Shown here one piece after another: positions 39,010-49,838 of a stretch of 64,000 nucleotides of DNA. Within the stretch, counting starts at the first letter, position 1; every line of letters begins with the position of its first letter. The translations under genes were made by a program, and so were the position numbers. The notes beneath the pieces were generated by a model. That model saw nothing but the letters and a program-made list of their open reading frames with translations, searched no databases and was not told the DNA's origin. The stretch is from Anaeromyces robustus (lineage: Eukaryota > Neocallimastigomycota > Neocallimastigomycetes > Neocallimastigales > Neocallimastigaceae). The stretch spans positions 1 through 64,000 of the forward strand of contig MCFG01000350.1 of assembly GCA_002104895.1 (NCBI GenBank), written 5' to 3'.

Positions 39010-40969
39010 AATTTTCTTAATTAAATTGAAATTTTTTTTTTTTAATTAAAAATTTTAGAACAAAAAAAAAAAAATGTTTAAAATTTTAAATTAAAAACTT
39101 TGACGATGACGATAAGCATTTTAATTAATTTTAAATTTTTTCGATAGAAAAGTTATTTCAGAAATATTTTAATTTTAATTATTTTTTAAGTAAAGTGATT
39201 AAACAAAATAATTTTAAATTATGATTAATAAACTTTACAATTTGTTTAATTTTTCAATGTTTAATATATTTAATTTTCTTTTTACTACCAAAATATTAAT
39301 AACAAAGATATAATAGAAAACAATAATCTTATTATCATTGATATATTTTCAAATATAAACTAACAAAAAATTAAAAACTTTATAATTCATAAATTAAAAG
39401 ACTTATGGCTTCTAATCTTTTAAATCTTTGATTTTATTTTTAAATAATTAAAAGATTTCCTATTTCTATATTATTATATAATAAATAAATTTAAATTATT
39501 TTTTCTTATTTAATTGAACAAAATATACTTTATATAATATATTTTTTACTATTGTATTTTATTTAACTATTTAAATTAAAATAATTAATATAGATATGTT
39601 TTATATAGATATTTTATAATTATAGTTATCTTATGATTATTGTTTTTGTTATTATTAATATTGTAATTTATTATTATTATTATATATAATGTAATAATTT
39701 AATATTTTCTTTTTTAGTATTTCATAAAATTATAATTAAAGATTAAATATATTATATAAATCTATCATTAGTTAAATATTCTAGATATAGTATTGTAAAA
39801 TATTAATATTAAATATTAAAAAAATATTTGGTCTACAAAAATATTTATTAATTTTTTTTAATTAAAATAAATTAAAAAAAATGAACATATTTTTTAATTT
39901 ATTTTTTAATTTTATTTTTATTTTCTTTTAAGCATAACTAACATTAAATTTATTATTGTTCACAATCATACATCTATTCTTAAAATATTGGAATATAATA
40001 AAGTATATGATTTTGTTTTCATTTTCTGTATTTTACTTTAATATATAAAAGTTATTTTTAACAATATTTCTTATATAGATAATATAATACTGTAAAATTA
40101 ATATATAATAGGAAATATGATTTTTATAATAAATAAAAAACTATATATATATATATATATATTATTTATTATTTATTAAAATATAAAATTTTATTTATTA
40201 ATATATTTTTTAAATATATATTAAATAGTTTTATCGTAGTTTAATAAGATTTTTATTCTAATTAATATATTTTGTTGTTATTATAATATATTTTGTTTTT
40301 ATTATAATTATATTAAAATTTCTATTATTATGACATTTGATATAAATATTATAATGAAGGTTATCAAAGAAATAAATATTATTTTATTGTTATAATAAAA
40401 TTTTTATTTATTAATTTTTAGTAAATTTCTACAAAATATTTAAAATATAGGAAGAAAGATTACCATGTGTAATAAAGAAAATATTATAATTTTTCTTATT
40501 TAAAAATTTTGGTTATATTATTCAATAGTATCATTCATAAAAAGGATCAATTTCATATTAATATGATTTTATTTTTATTTTTATTTTTATTTTAACCTAA
40601 CTAACTAAATTACAATAAAGAAGAAATAAAGTACTTTTTGAAATTTATATTTATTAAATAAAGAAAAATTTTTTTTAAAAGTATTATTGTTAAAAATATC
40701 AATTTTATTATTATTTTTAAGTATTAAAAACGAAGTATTGTTTTTAAAAGTTTTTTTATTAATACTTTTTAATTATTTATTTATATATTAAAAGATTAAA
40801 TAATATTTTTAAAAAAAATTTTTATAGTGTAATATTATTAAGAAAATAATTATATTAATTATATTTTTTATATTATTTAATTATATATATTTTTAGAAAA
40901 ATTATTTTATATATATATAACATTATATCATTATAATATTATATTATATAATATTATTTATTATATAAC

Positions 40970-41779
40970 TTAACAATAGTTTTCAGTTTCACTAAGTACT
41001 TTAAATTCATTTTTATAATAACTTTTTAATTCTGAAAGAATATCATTTTTACAAGATTTCCAATAACTTTCTCTATTTTTGCATTTACCATTTTCATCGT
41101 CATAAGCTTTTTGACAATTACTATGACTACAATATTTATTTAAAATACTTGATGATAATGATGTTTCCCATCCATTACTTTTGCTTTTAAATATGACTTT
41201 TGGTAATTTTCTAAGACATCTTTTACATTTATAACTAGTACATGAAGGAGTTGGTTCTGATTGTTGTTTTGGTTTTTCAACTTCTTTATTTTTACACCAA
41301 CCATATTTAGTAAGATAATAACCATTTTTATGAGTGACATATTCATAACTACCATTAAGATTGACATTTATAGTTTTCCTATTACTTGATGCTGGTGTAT
41401 TAAAGCATTGATCAGTTTTCAAATTAGTTTTATGAGGTTTACAATTACCAGAACCAAATATTTTATCCAAAAAATCACATCTAAATGGATCAGTCGCATC
41501 AAAAACAGAACCAAATTTTCTATTTTTATAATCTTCACCATCTTGATCAACACATCCAGTAATCAATTCAGCACCATCAGAACATGTATAACCTCCAGCA
41601 TAAGCAATACAATTTCCTGGTATTCTAGTATCTAAACCAGTACATATATAGTAATTATCATTTTTTGTAAACATATAATATGTTCTTTTACTACTATCTT
41701 TTATTAAAAAATAAGAACAAAATACTTTATTAATAAATAAAGTAATTAATAATAAATTTCTAATTTTATTGTAATACAT
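40970..41779 (-). CDS. Secreted two-domain eight-Cys family protein, copy A
   Basis: 269 residues, intronless, with signal peptide MYYNKIRNLLLITLFINKVFC. Domain 1 (about 22-163) is the same eight-cysteine domain as in the 163-residue member. A hydrophilic linker (KEVEKPKQQSEPTPS) follows, then domain 2 (about 179-269) with another eight cysteines: C.{4}C..C (CTSYKCKRC), YCSHSNC, GKC, KSC and a terminal NYC. Sixteen cysteines in a secreted chain suggest disulfide-rich extracellular domains. It differs from copy B by about four residues and forms an inverted pair with it, with the two 5' ends facing each other about 2.3 kb apart. No known family is recognised; a secreted effector, binding or cell-wall protein is possible, but nothing shows which. 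Confidence 0.9.
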   Translation of the reverse strand: MYYNKIRNLLLITLFINKVFCSYFLIKDSSKRTYYMFTKNDNYYICTGLDTRIPGNCIAYAGGYTCSDGAELITGCVDQDGEDYKNRKFGSVFDATDPFRCDFLDKIFGSGNCKPHKTNLKTDQCFNTPASSNRKTINVNLNGSYEYVTHKNGYYLTKYGWCKNKEVEKPKQQSEPTPSCTSYKCKRCLRKLPKVIFKSKSNGWETSLSSSILNKYCSHSNCQKAYDDENGKCKNRESYWKSCKNDILSELKSYYKNEFKVLSETENYC

Positions 41780-41933
41780 TTTTCTTTATATCAATAATTA
41801 AGCAGGATACTAAAATGATAATTTAGTTAAGTAATTGAAATATTTCAAAACTATTATTAATTTTAAAATATTATAATAAATAATATTATTTTATTATTTT
41901 ATTTTTATATTTCATTAAAGATAATTTCTTTTC

Positions 41934-41941
41934 CTTTTATA
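41934..41941 (-). promoter_or_regulatory. TATA box of eight-Cys gene A
   Basis: Minus-strand TATAAAAG in gtataaaaggaaaagaaatt, 155 nt before the ATG. Confidence 0.78.
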
Positions 41942-43893
41942 CTTTTTTAAATGATGTAAAATTACATTTAACATTTTTAATTTTATTTTTTTTTTAATAA
42001 AATTTTAAATATTCATTATATCAATATAGAAAATTCTAATATTAATACAAAACAAAATAATAAAAAATAAGTTCTATTAACTTATTATTTTTTTTAAATA
42101 TTATTAAAATCAAAATATAATTATTTTTCCAAATACTCCTAGTTATTTTAAATCTAATAATTAAAATTATCATTTTATTATTTTATTTCATTTTATTTAT
42201 ACGTATTTATTTTAATAAACAAATTTTGATATTTATGAAGATCATAAAATTAATTATTCCTTTTTAATTATTAATAAAACTGTTACAAATAAAATAAATT
42301 AAATATAATTTTTCATAAATTTTATGAAACGTTACTTTTCATTTATTTTATATAAACTTAAATTTTGAATCCTTTAAATAATTTTTTTTGTGTTACAAAT
42401 TAAAAAATTGAATTTTTTTTTATTAATTACACATAAATAATAATATAATAAACGTAAAATCTAAGAATTATATTTAGTTTAATAATTTTATTTTTACATT
42501 ACTATATTTTTATTTTTTTTTTTTTTGCTTTTAATTTATATTATATTAAAATGGTAAAAAAAATTATTAATTTTAGATCTTTATCCTTATTATTAATTCT
42601 ATAATAATATTTAAATTTTGATTTTCATTTAAAACAATTTCTTTAAATTTCAATGTATTTTAATACTATATTCTTATAGAATATTTTTTTAGTTATATGT
42701 TCTTTGAATTTAATAATATTTAAAATATTTTAATAGAATTCTCTATGAATAAAAACCTTAAATTAGATTTAATAATTATTATTTAATTATAATATAGAAA
42801 AATCTAAAAACTGATATTTATTTATGAATTTTATATTATTACATAATTAAAACATATATAATTACAGGATATAATTTTTTTTAGTCTTAAATTAATAATA
42901 ATACAAAGATATTTCAATAATACAATTAAATTATAATTTATATATAGCTGATTTATCATTCATATAAATAAATATATAAATAATATATAAAAAAATAAAA
43001 TAAAATAAGATGTATTTTTTTTTCCTTTGATGTTAATAAAATTTAAAAATAAAGTTAAATAAAATAAAATATTTTAATAACTGATTACTTTACTTGTTTT
43101 GGATATGTATATTATATGTAATAATTATATAATAAAATATCATTCAATTAAAATATAAATAATATTTTTAAATTTTTATTAATAGATAAAAAAAATAACA
43201 CAATATTGAATATAGAATATAATATTGAATAATTAATTTTTTTACCATTCCAATGTTTTATTATATTATAAAAAACTTGAATAAAAATTTAGCAACATAA
43301 ATATAATAGTATAAAATTAAAAATAATTCTTAGACCTTGCCATATTATTAATTTTTAATTGTTGAAATTGATTTACATTTATTATAAATAATTATGGGTT
43401 ATAATTAAAAAAAAAAAATTATTTATTTGAATCATTTTTCTATAATAAATCAATATATATATATTACAAATTAAAAATTAAAGTTTATATAAAGTAAATT
43501 AAAATTAATATTTAATAAGCAACTTATGGAAATTTATATTTAATTTTCCTTAAAATAATTTTATTATTAATTAAATTTTATGATTCATTTCGTGATCTTC
43601 ATTAAAACATTATTATTATTTGCCTTCTATTAAATATTTTTTTTAATATAATAAATTTAAAAAAAATATAATATTAAACATGATAACTTTTAAATATTAT
43701 ATTTAAGATAATTAGGAGTCTTTAGAAAAACAATTATATTTAAAAAAATATATTTATTTTTTTTATAATTAATATTAATAAAAAATAACATAGTATTAGA
43801 ATTTTCTATAATGATATAATGAATATATTTTAAATTTCATTAAAAAAAATAAAATTAAAAATGTTAAATGTAATTTTATATATTTTAAAAAAG

Positions 43894-43901
43894 TATAAAA
43901 G
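43894..43901 (+). promoter_or_regulatory. TATA box of eight-Cys gene B
   Basis: TATAAAAG in agtataaaagaaaaagaaat, 155 nt before the ATG at 44056. Confidence 0.78.
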
Positions 43902-44055
43902 AAAAAGAAATTATCTTTAATGAAATATAAAAATAAAATAATAAAATAATATTACTTATTATAATATTTTAAAATTAATAATAGTTTTGAAATATTTCAA
44001 TTACTTAACTAAATTATCATTTTAGTATCCTGTTTAATTATTGATATAAAGAAAA

Positions 44056-44865
44056 ATGTATTACAATAAAATTAGAAATTTATTATTAATTACTTTATTT
44101 ATTAATAAAGTATTTTGTTCTTATTTTTTAATAAAAGATAGTAGTAAAAGAACATATTATATGTTTACAAATAATGATAATTACTATATATGTACTGGTT
44201 TAGATACTAGAATACCAGGAAATTGTATTGCTTATGCTGGAGGTTATACATGTTCTGATGGTGCTGAATTGATTACTGGATGTGTTGATCAAGATGGTGA
44301 AGATTATAAAAATAGAAAATTTGGTTCTGTTTTTGATGCGACTGATCCATTTAGATGTGATTTTTTGGATAAAATATTTGGTTCTGGTAATTGTAAACCT
44401 CATAAAACTAATTTGAAAACTGATCAATGCTTTAATACACCAGCATCAAGTAATAGGAAAACTATAAATGTCAATCTTAATGGTAGTTATGAATATGTCA
44501 CTCATAAAAATGGTTATTATCTTACTAAATATGGTTGGTGTAAAAATAAAGAAGTTGAAAAACCAAAACAACAATCAGAACCAACTCCTTCATGTACTAG
44601 TTATAAATGTAAAAGATGTCTTAGAAAATTACCAAAAGTCATATTTAAAAGCAAAAGTAATGGATGGGAAACATCATTATCATCAAGTACTTTAAATAAA
44701 TATTGTAGTCATAGTAATTGTCAAAAAGCTTATGACGATGAAAATGGTAAATGCAAAAATAGAGAAAGTTATTGGAAATCTTGTAGAAATGATATTCTTT
44801 CAGAATTAAAAAGTTATTATAAAAGTGAATTTAAAGTACTTAGTGAAACTGAAAATTATTGTTAG
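44056..44865 (+). CDS. Secreted two-domain eight-Cys family protein, copy B
   Basis: 269 residues, intronless, with the same signal peptide, two eight-Cys domains and linker as copy A. Differences from A are only about four: N for K in FTxNDN, T for I in SSSxLN, R for K in SCxND, S for N in YKxEF. Similarity to A starts about 175 bp before the ATG, runs through the gene and drops abruptly at the stop codon. It is the only plus-strand member, which makes the A/B pair an inverted duplication. All cysteines are kept, so function is probably under constraint or the copies are homogenised by gene conversion. Confidence 0.9.
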   Translation: MYYNKIRNLLLITLFINKVFCSYFLIKDSSKRTYYMFTNNDNYYICTGLDTRIPGNCIAYAGGYTCSDGAELITGCVDQDGEDYKNRKFGSVFDATDPFRCDFLDKIFGSGNCKPHKTNLKTDQCFNTPASSNRKTINVNLNGSYEYVTHKNGYYLTKYGWCKNKEVEKPKQQSEPTPSCTSYKCKRCLRKLPKVIFKSKSNGWETSLSSSTLNKYCSHSNCQKAYDDENGKCKNRESYWKSCRNDILSELKSYYKSEFKVLSETENYC

Positions 44866-47216
44866 AATTATATTAATATTATTATATTATTTAATATTAC
44901 TGAGATATAATATATATAAAGATATATTATATTATATTATATTATATTATAAAACAAATATTATCTATTACATATTATATATATACAATAATATTAATAT
45001 AATATAACAATGTAATATATTGTGATATTAATTCTAAATATATATATATAATTTACTCAAATTTTATATAAATTTTAAAAATAAAATATTTAAATAAAAA
45101 ATATTTTATGTATTTAATAAAATGTAGAAAATAATTATTAGATAAAAATTAAATAATAGAAAAAGTAATGATTTTATAATAAAAAATAAAATATTGTCAA
45201 AAAATAAAATATAAAAAAAATTATTTAAAATAAACTAATTATTGTTAAAAAATATTATAATAGAAATTTAATTAAAGGTATAAAATAAGTATTTGATAAT
45301 TTAATTACTGTAATTAATTACTAAAAATTTATTAAAAATGATTATTAACCATTTTTTGAAGTAATTTGGACAAAATTTAAAATTATTATATTTAATATTC
45401 TATTTCGAAATTTAATATGTTATCTGAAATTAAAAAAGTTGAAAATTCTCCAACTACTAATTTTTTTTTTTTTTTAAATGAGTAAATTAGAATTAAATTT
45501 TAATAAATTTGAATACAATTTGAATAGAATTTATAGTTAATATTTTATTAAAATATTAATTATAATTTTTTAATAAAATATTATGAAATAGGAATGAAAT
45601 TCATATTCCTTAATAAATTAAAAATTTTTTTAAAAAAAATTGTAATATATTCATTTTAATTATTTATATTAAATTTTTAATAATAAATTTAAATTTATAA
45701 CAAAAATTTAAATTTATTATTATATTTCCTTTTTTTTCTTCAATGTTATAATTAATTTTTTCGGAGACATTTTTAAATATGACAATATTAAAAAAATTAA
45801 TAATAATTTTTATTTTTTTCAATGTAACATCAAATGTAACATAATCCTTAGCTTTGGTGTAACAACATAATTATTCATAATAATTAGTAAATATAAAAAA
45901 GATAAATAAACAATTAATAATAAATTGATTAATTTAAAAAAGTTTTATACATTTTTACACGAAAAATTCAAATTAGATTATACTTTTAAATTATTAATTT
46001 TTTAATTGAATAAAAATTTTAATATATAAAATTAAGATTATATATAAATACAAATATTCTTAAATATTGTTAAAATTAACATATTTATATTAATATTTCA
46101 AAAAATATATATTTATATTTTAAATATATATATATATATTTTAATATACTAAATGAATATTCTAATAATAATTAATGAAAATTTAAAATATTATAAATAT
46201 TATATAATTAAAAAATATTATAAATTAGTAAAAACATAGTATATTTATAATTTATTTAATATATATCATTTTATTATTAGTGTTTCAATTATTATTATAA
46301 TTTCATTTTGTTTAATATTTATTTTAATTAAAAATTACTTTAAATATTAATGAATTTAAAAATGCTTTTTTATCATAGTTCTTAGTGATAGCAAAAATTT
46401 TTTAATTGTGACTTAAATTATTATAAAAATAATTATATTTATTTTTTAAATATATATTAGATATTTTGTATATCATTTAATAATATATCTATTTTTAGTA
46501 ATTTATTTTGTTATTTTCTATTTATGAGATATAATTATATTAAACCTCTAATATTATGATATTTGATATAAATATTATAATGAAGATTATCAAAAAAAAA
46601 ATATTATTTTAATGATTAAATAAAATTTATATATAATAATTTTTAGTAATTTCTACAAAATCCTTTGAATTTGGGAATAAAGATTAGGATGTATAATAAA
46701 GAAAATGCTATAATTTTTCTTATTTAAAATTTTAGTTATATTATGCAATATTATCATTCATAAAAAGGATCAATTCCATATTAATATAATTTTATTTTTA
46801 TTTTAAATAAATATAAAATTTTCATTTTTGAATTTTAATCTAACCAAATAAATTATTATAAAAAAGAAATCAAAATAGTATTTGAAATATTTAGTACTTT
46901 TAAAAAAAAGTACTTTTTATTTAATATTTTTAAAAGTATTAAATTTATTATAATTTTTAAATAATAAAAACGAAGTATAGTTAATTAAAAATTTATTTTT
47001 TTTATTAATACTTTTAAATTATTTTTTTTATATATTAAAAGATTAAATAATATTTTTAATAAAAATTTTTTATAGTAGTAATATTATTAATAAATAATTA
47101 TATTAATTATATTTATATATTATTTAATTTTATAATTTTTTAATAAATTATTTTATGTATATATATAATATTATATCATTATAATATAATATTATATAAT
47201 TATATTAATATATATT
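44866..47216. other. Gene-free spacer between copies B and C
   Basis: AT-rich without coding signal. From about 46270 to 47216 it is the 3' flank of copy C and aligns with the 3' flank of copy A (40200-40969), including atgatatttgatataaatattataatgaag-like segments. ctttggtgtaaca at about 45852 is the inverse of tgttacaccaaag at 11280. Confidence 0.55.
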
Positions 47217-48026
47217 TTAACAATAATTTTCAGTTTCACTAAGTACTTTAAATTCACTTTTATAATAACTTTTTAATTCTGAAAGAATATCATTTCTACA
47301 AGATTTCCAATAACTTTCTCTATTTTTGCATTTACCATTTTCATCGTCATAAGCTTTTTGACAATTACTATGACTACAATATTTATTTAAAGTACCTGAT
47401 GATAATGATGTTTCCCATCCATTACTTTTGCTTTTAAATATGACTTTTGGTAATTTTCTAAGACATCTTTTACATTTATAACTAGTACATGAAGAAGTTT
47501 GTTCTGATTGTTGTTTTGGTTTTTCAACTTCTTTATTTTTACACCAACCATATTTAGTAAGATAATAACCATTTTTATGAGTGACATATTCATAACTACC
47601 ATTAAGATTGACATTTATAGTTTTCCTATTACTTGATGCTGGTGTATTAAAGCATTGATCAGTTTTCAAATTAGTTTTAGGAGGTTTGCAATTACCAGAA
47701 CCAAATATTTTATCCAAAAAATCACATCTAAATGGATCAGTCGCATCAAAAACAGAACCAAATTTTCTATTTTTATAATCTTCACCATCTTGATCAACAC
47801 ATCCAGTAATCAATTCAGCACCATCAGAACATGTATAACCTCCAGAATAAGCAATACAATTTCCTGGTATTCTATTATCAAAACCAGTACATATATAGTA
47901 ATTATTATTATTTGTAAACATATAATATGTTCTTTTACTACTATCTTTTATTAAAAAGTAAGTACAAAATACTTTATTAATAAATAAAGTAATTAATAAT
48001 AAATTTCTAATTTTATTGTAATACAT
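47217..48026 (-). CDS. Secreted two-domain eight-Cys family protein, copy C
   Basis: 269 residues, intronless. Same architecture as A and B; about nine residue differences from B (for example T for S after the signal peptide, GFDNR for GLDTR, PP for PH in CKPxK, SEQTSS for SEPTPS). All sixteen domain cysteines are conserved. Same orientation as A, and its 5' and 3' flanks align with those of A over more than 1 kb, so A and C derive from a segmental duplication of at least 2.5 kb. The promoter block shows two changes in the element after the TATA box (agtcatc for attatc). Confidence 0.9.
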   Translation of the reverse strand: MYYNKIRNLLLITLFINKVFCTYFLIKDSSKRTYYMFTNNNNYYICTGFDNRIPGNCIAYSGGYTCSDGAELITGCVDQDGEDYKNRKFGSVFDATDPFRCDFLDKIFGSGNCKPPKTNLKTDQCFNTPASSNRKTINVNLNGSYEYVTHKNGYYLTKYGWCKNKEVEKPKQQSEQTSSCTSYKCKRCLRKLPKVIFKSKSNGWETSLSSGTLNKYCSHSNCQKAYDDENGKCKNRESYWKSCRNDILSELKSYYKSEFKVLSETENYC

Positions 48027-49024
48027 TTTTTTTATATCAATAATTAAGCAGGATACTAAAATGATAATTTAGTTAAGTAATTGAAATATTTCAAAACTAT
48101 TATTAATTTTAAAATATTATAATAAATAATATTATTTTATTATTTTATTTTTATATTTCATTAAAGATGACTTCTTTTCCTTTTATACTTTTTTAAATGA
48201 TGTAAAATTATATTTAACATTTTTAATTTTTTTTTTCATGAAATTTAAAATATTCATTATATCAATATAAAAAATTCTAATATTAATACAAAGCAAAATA
48301 ATATTAGAACTTATTTTTTTTTAAATATTATTAATTTTTATTAATTATTATAATAGTAACTAATATTATTTATTATAAATATTAACTCAACATCAACATT
48401 GTTAAATATAATTAAAGTATTATTAAATTTTTATACTTTTTTTTTTTATATCAATTTTTTCATATAAAATAATTTCAAAATTTAATATTAATTTTATTAA
48501 ATTTAATAATATATTAATAGTCATTAATATATTGGCTATTAATGAAAGTATTTGAGACTGTCTTTTGAAACTGTCATTTTTAAAAATGTTTATTTTTTTT
48601 ACCAAATAAAGAAAAATAAATCGAGTAGTATTTTTTAAAAAAAAATTAGATAAAATATTGTTACCAATTAATAATAATAAAGTTTTCAAATTATTTATTG
48701 ATTTTTTAAATACTATTATTCTTTATTATATAACAAAATTTGAATGTAAATAGAAAAATGTTTGTTATTTCTTAATAAATCATAAAAACTATTTATTTTT
48801 GTAATATAATATAAATTTATAATATTTTATTGTAAAACAAATAAATGTTTTATATTATTATCAAATATTTTAGACTTTTTTAAATTATTTTATTTTTATT
48901 TAAAATATTAATTATTGATGAATCATTTATTTATATATATGTAATGTATTTACAATGAACATAATGTATATATAATATACATAACATAAAGCATATATAT
49001 ATAAAAAACTAAAAACAATTACTA
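48027..49024. other. 5' flank of copy C and AT-rich spacer
   Basis: The first 300 bp align with the promoter side of copy A. Beyond this, a Lys/Ile/Leu-rich 88-codon frame (minus, 48423-48689) has no recognisable motif and is not called as a gene. Confidence 0.5.
48180..48187 (-). promoter_or_regulatory. TATA box of eight-Cys gene C
   Basis: Minus-strand TATAAAAG, 154 nt before the ATG at 48026. Confidence 0.78.
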
Positions 49025-49225
49025 TAAAATCACTCTTATAATAAAACTTAAAATTCTTCGAGAACATAACTTCTACAAGAGTTCTTTAATAATTTATCTA
49101 TTTACCCAGTTTTTATTAAATGAATTCGTCATAAGAATTTTGATATTGTGTATAAGTAGAATATCTATTTACAATACCATTGATCATAGAGTTTCCCAAT
49201 TAACACTTTGTACCCGTCATTAGTT
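49025..49225 (-). pseudogene. Decayed fragment of the eight-Cys family, second domain only
   Basis: Minus-strand pieces in changing frames match domain 2 of copies A-C in order: NWETL (against GWETSL), NRYSTYTQYQNSYDE (against NKYCSHSNCQKAYDD), then NSCRSYVLEE and KFYYKSDF (against KSCRNDILSE and KSYYKSEF). The order and spacing of three independent matches make chance unlikely. No continuous frame remains, and several cysteines are gone. Domain 1 and the family promoter block are not visible upstream, so either only the 3' part was copied or the rest has been lost. Confidence 0.7.
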
Positions 49226-49251
49226 CATTTAAGAGATAATTTTTTTTTTTA

Positions 49252-49309
49252 TTTTTTTGAAACTCTTATTATTATTAATATTAATAATAATAAAAGAGTT
49301 TCAAAAAAA
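49252..49309. repeat. Near-perfect palindrome of about 55 bp
   Basis: ttttttgaaactctt...attaat followed by attaat...aagagtttcaaaaaa; the arms differ by one inserted base. It sits directly upstream of the decayed domain-2 fragment and could form a cruciform or be a minimal inverted-repeat element. Confidence 0.8.
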
Positions 49310-49783
49310 TACAATATTATTATTTAAAAAATATTAATATTTTTTTAAATAATAAAATTTTAGGAATATTTATTAATAGTATAATTATTTTATTATCAAA
49401 ATTTTGTTTTTTTTTTATATTTAAATTACATTAAAATAAATAAATATTTTTAAATTCAATGAACCAACAATAGTATAATATTTTGTTCATATATAATATA
49501 CGATATTATACATAATAATATAATGTATAATATAGTATATTATATATTATATTATTATATGATTATATCAGGAATTAATGAATTTAGTTATCAGAATATT
49601 TAATTCAACTTTTTATATATAAACAATATTAAATATCGACCATGTTTTTTTTAATAAATAATTTTCCCTGTTTTAATAAAATATAACTTTTAATTTATAA
49701 ATAAAAACATATTATAATAAAATTTAATAAATAGTAATATAAAATATTTTATAATATTTTTCCTTTTATTATTTATATATTAA

Positions 49784-49838
<55 letters not shown>

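Larger units (their letters stand above)
37460..40969. other. Gene-free spacer inside the eight-Cys cluster
   Basis: Holds the AAAAT array (37874-38012), a 113-bp-period direct duplication (38738-38923) and, from about 39900 on, the 3' flank of the long gene at 40970. That flank is alignable with the 3' flank of the gene at 47217 (for example attcataaaaaggatcaatt at about 40530 and 46750). No gene is seen. Confidence 0.6.
41780..44055. other. Shared divergent intergenic region between copies A and B
   Basis: Two promoters face each other. The 175 bp next to each ATG are almost identical as inverted copies. Homology then fades toward the centre but can be followed to about 42350 and 43520 (for example ctcctagttattttaaat at about 42138 against its inverse at 43700-43720). 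The central part (about 42400-43500) shows no coding signal. Confidence 0.65.
40970..44865. repeat. Large inverted duplication (palindrome-like) carrying copies A and B
   Basis: Left arm about 40970-42350 (minus-oriented gene A plus promoter), right arm about 43520-44865 (plus-oriented gene B). Coding and promoter parts are about 99 percent identical by eye; inner parts are more diverged. The spacer is about 1.2 kb. Confidence 0.85.

Noticed and set aside
48423-48689. 88-codon minus-strand frame
   Set aside because: Ile/Leu/Lys/Asn-rich composition expected from AT-rich DNA, no motif, no paralogue, and not conserved in the flank of copy A.
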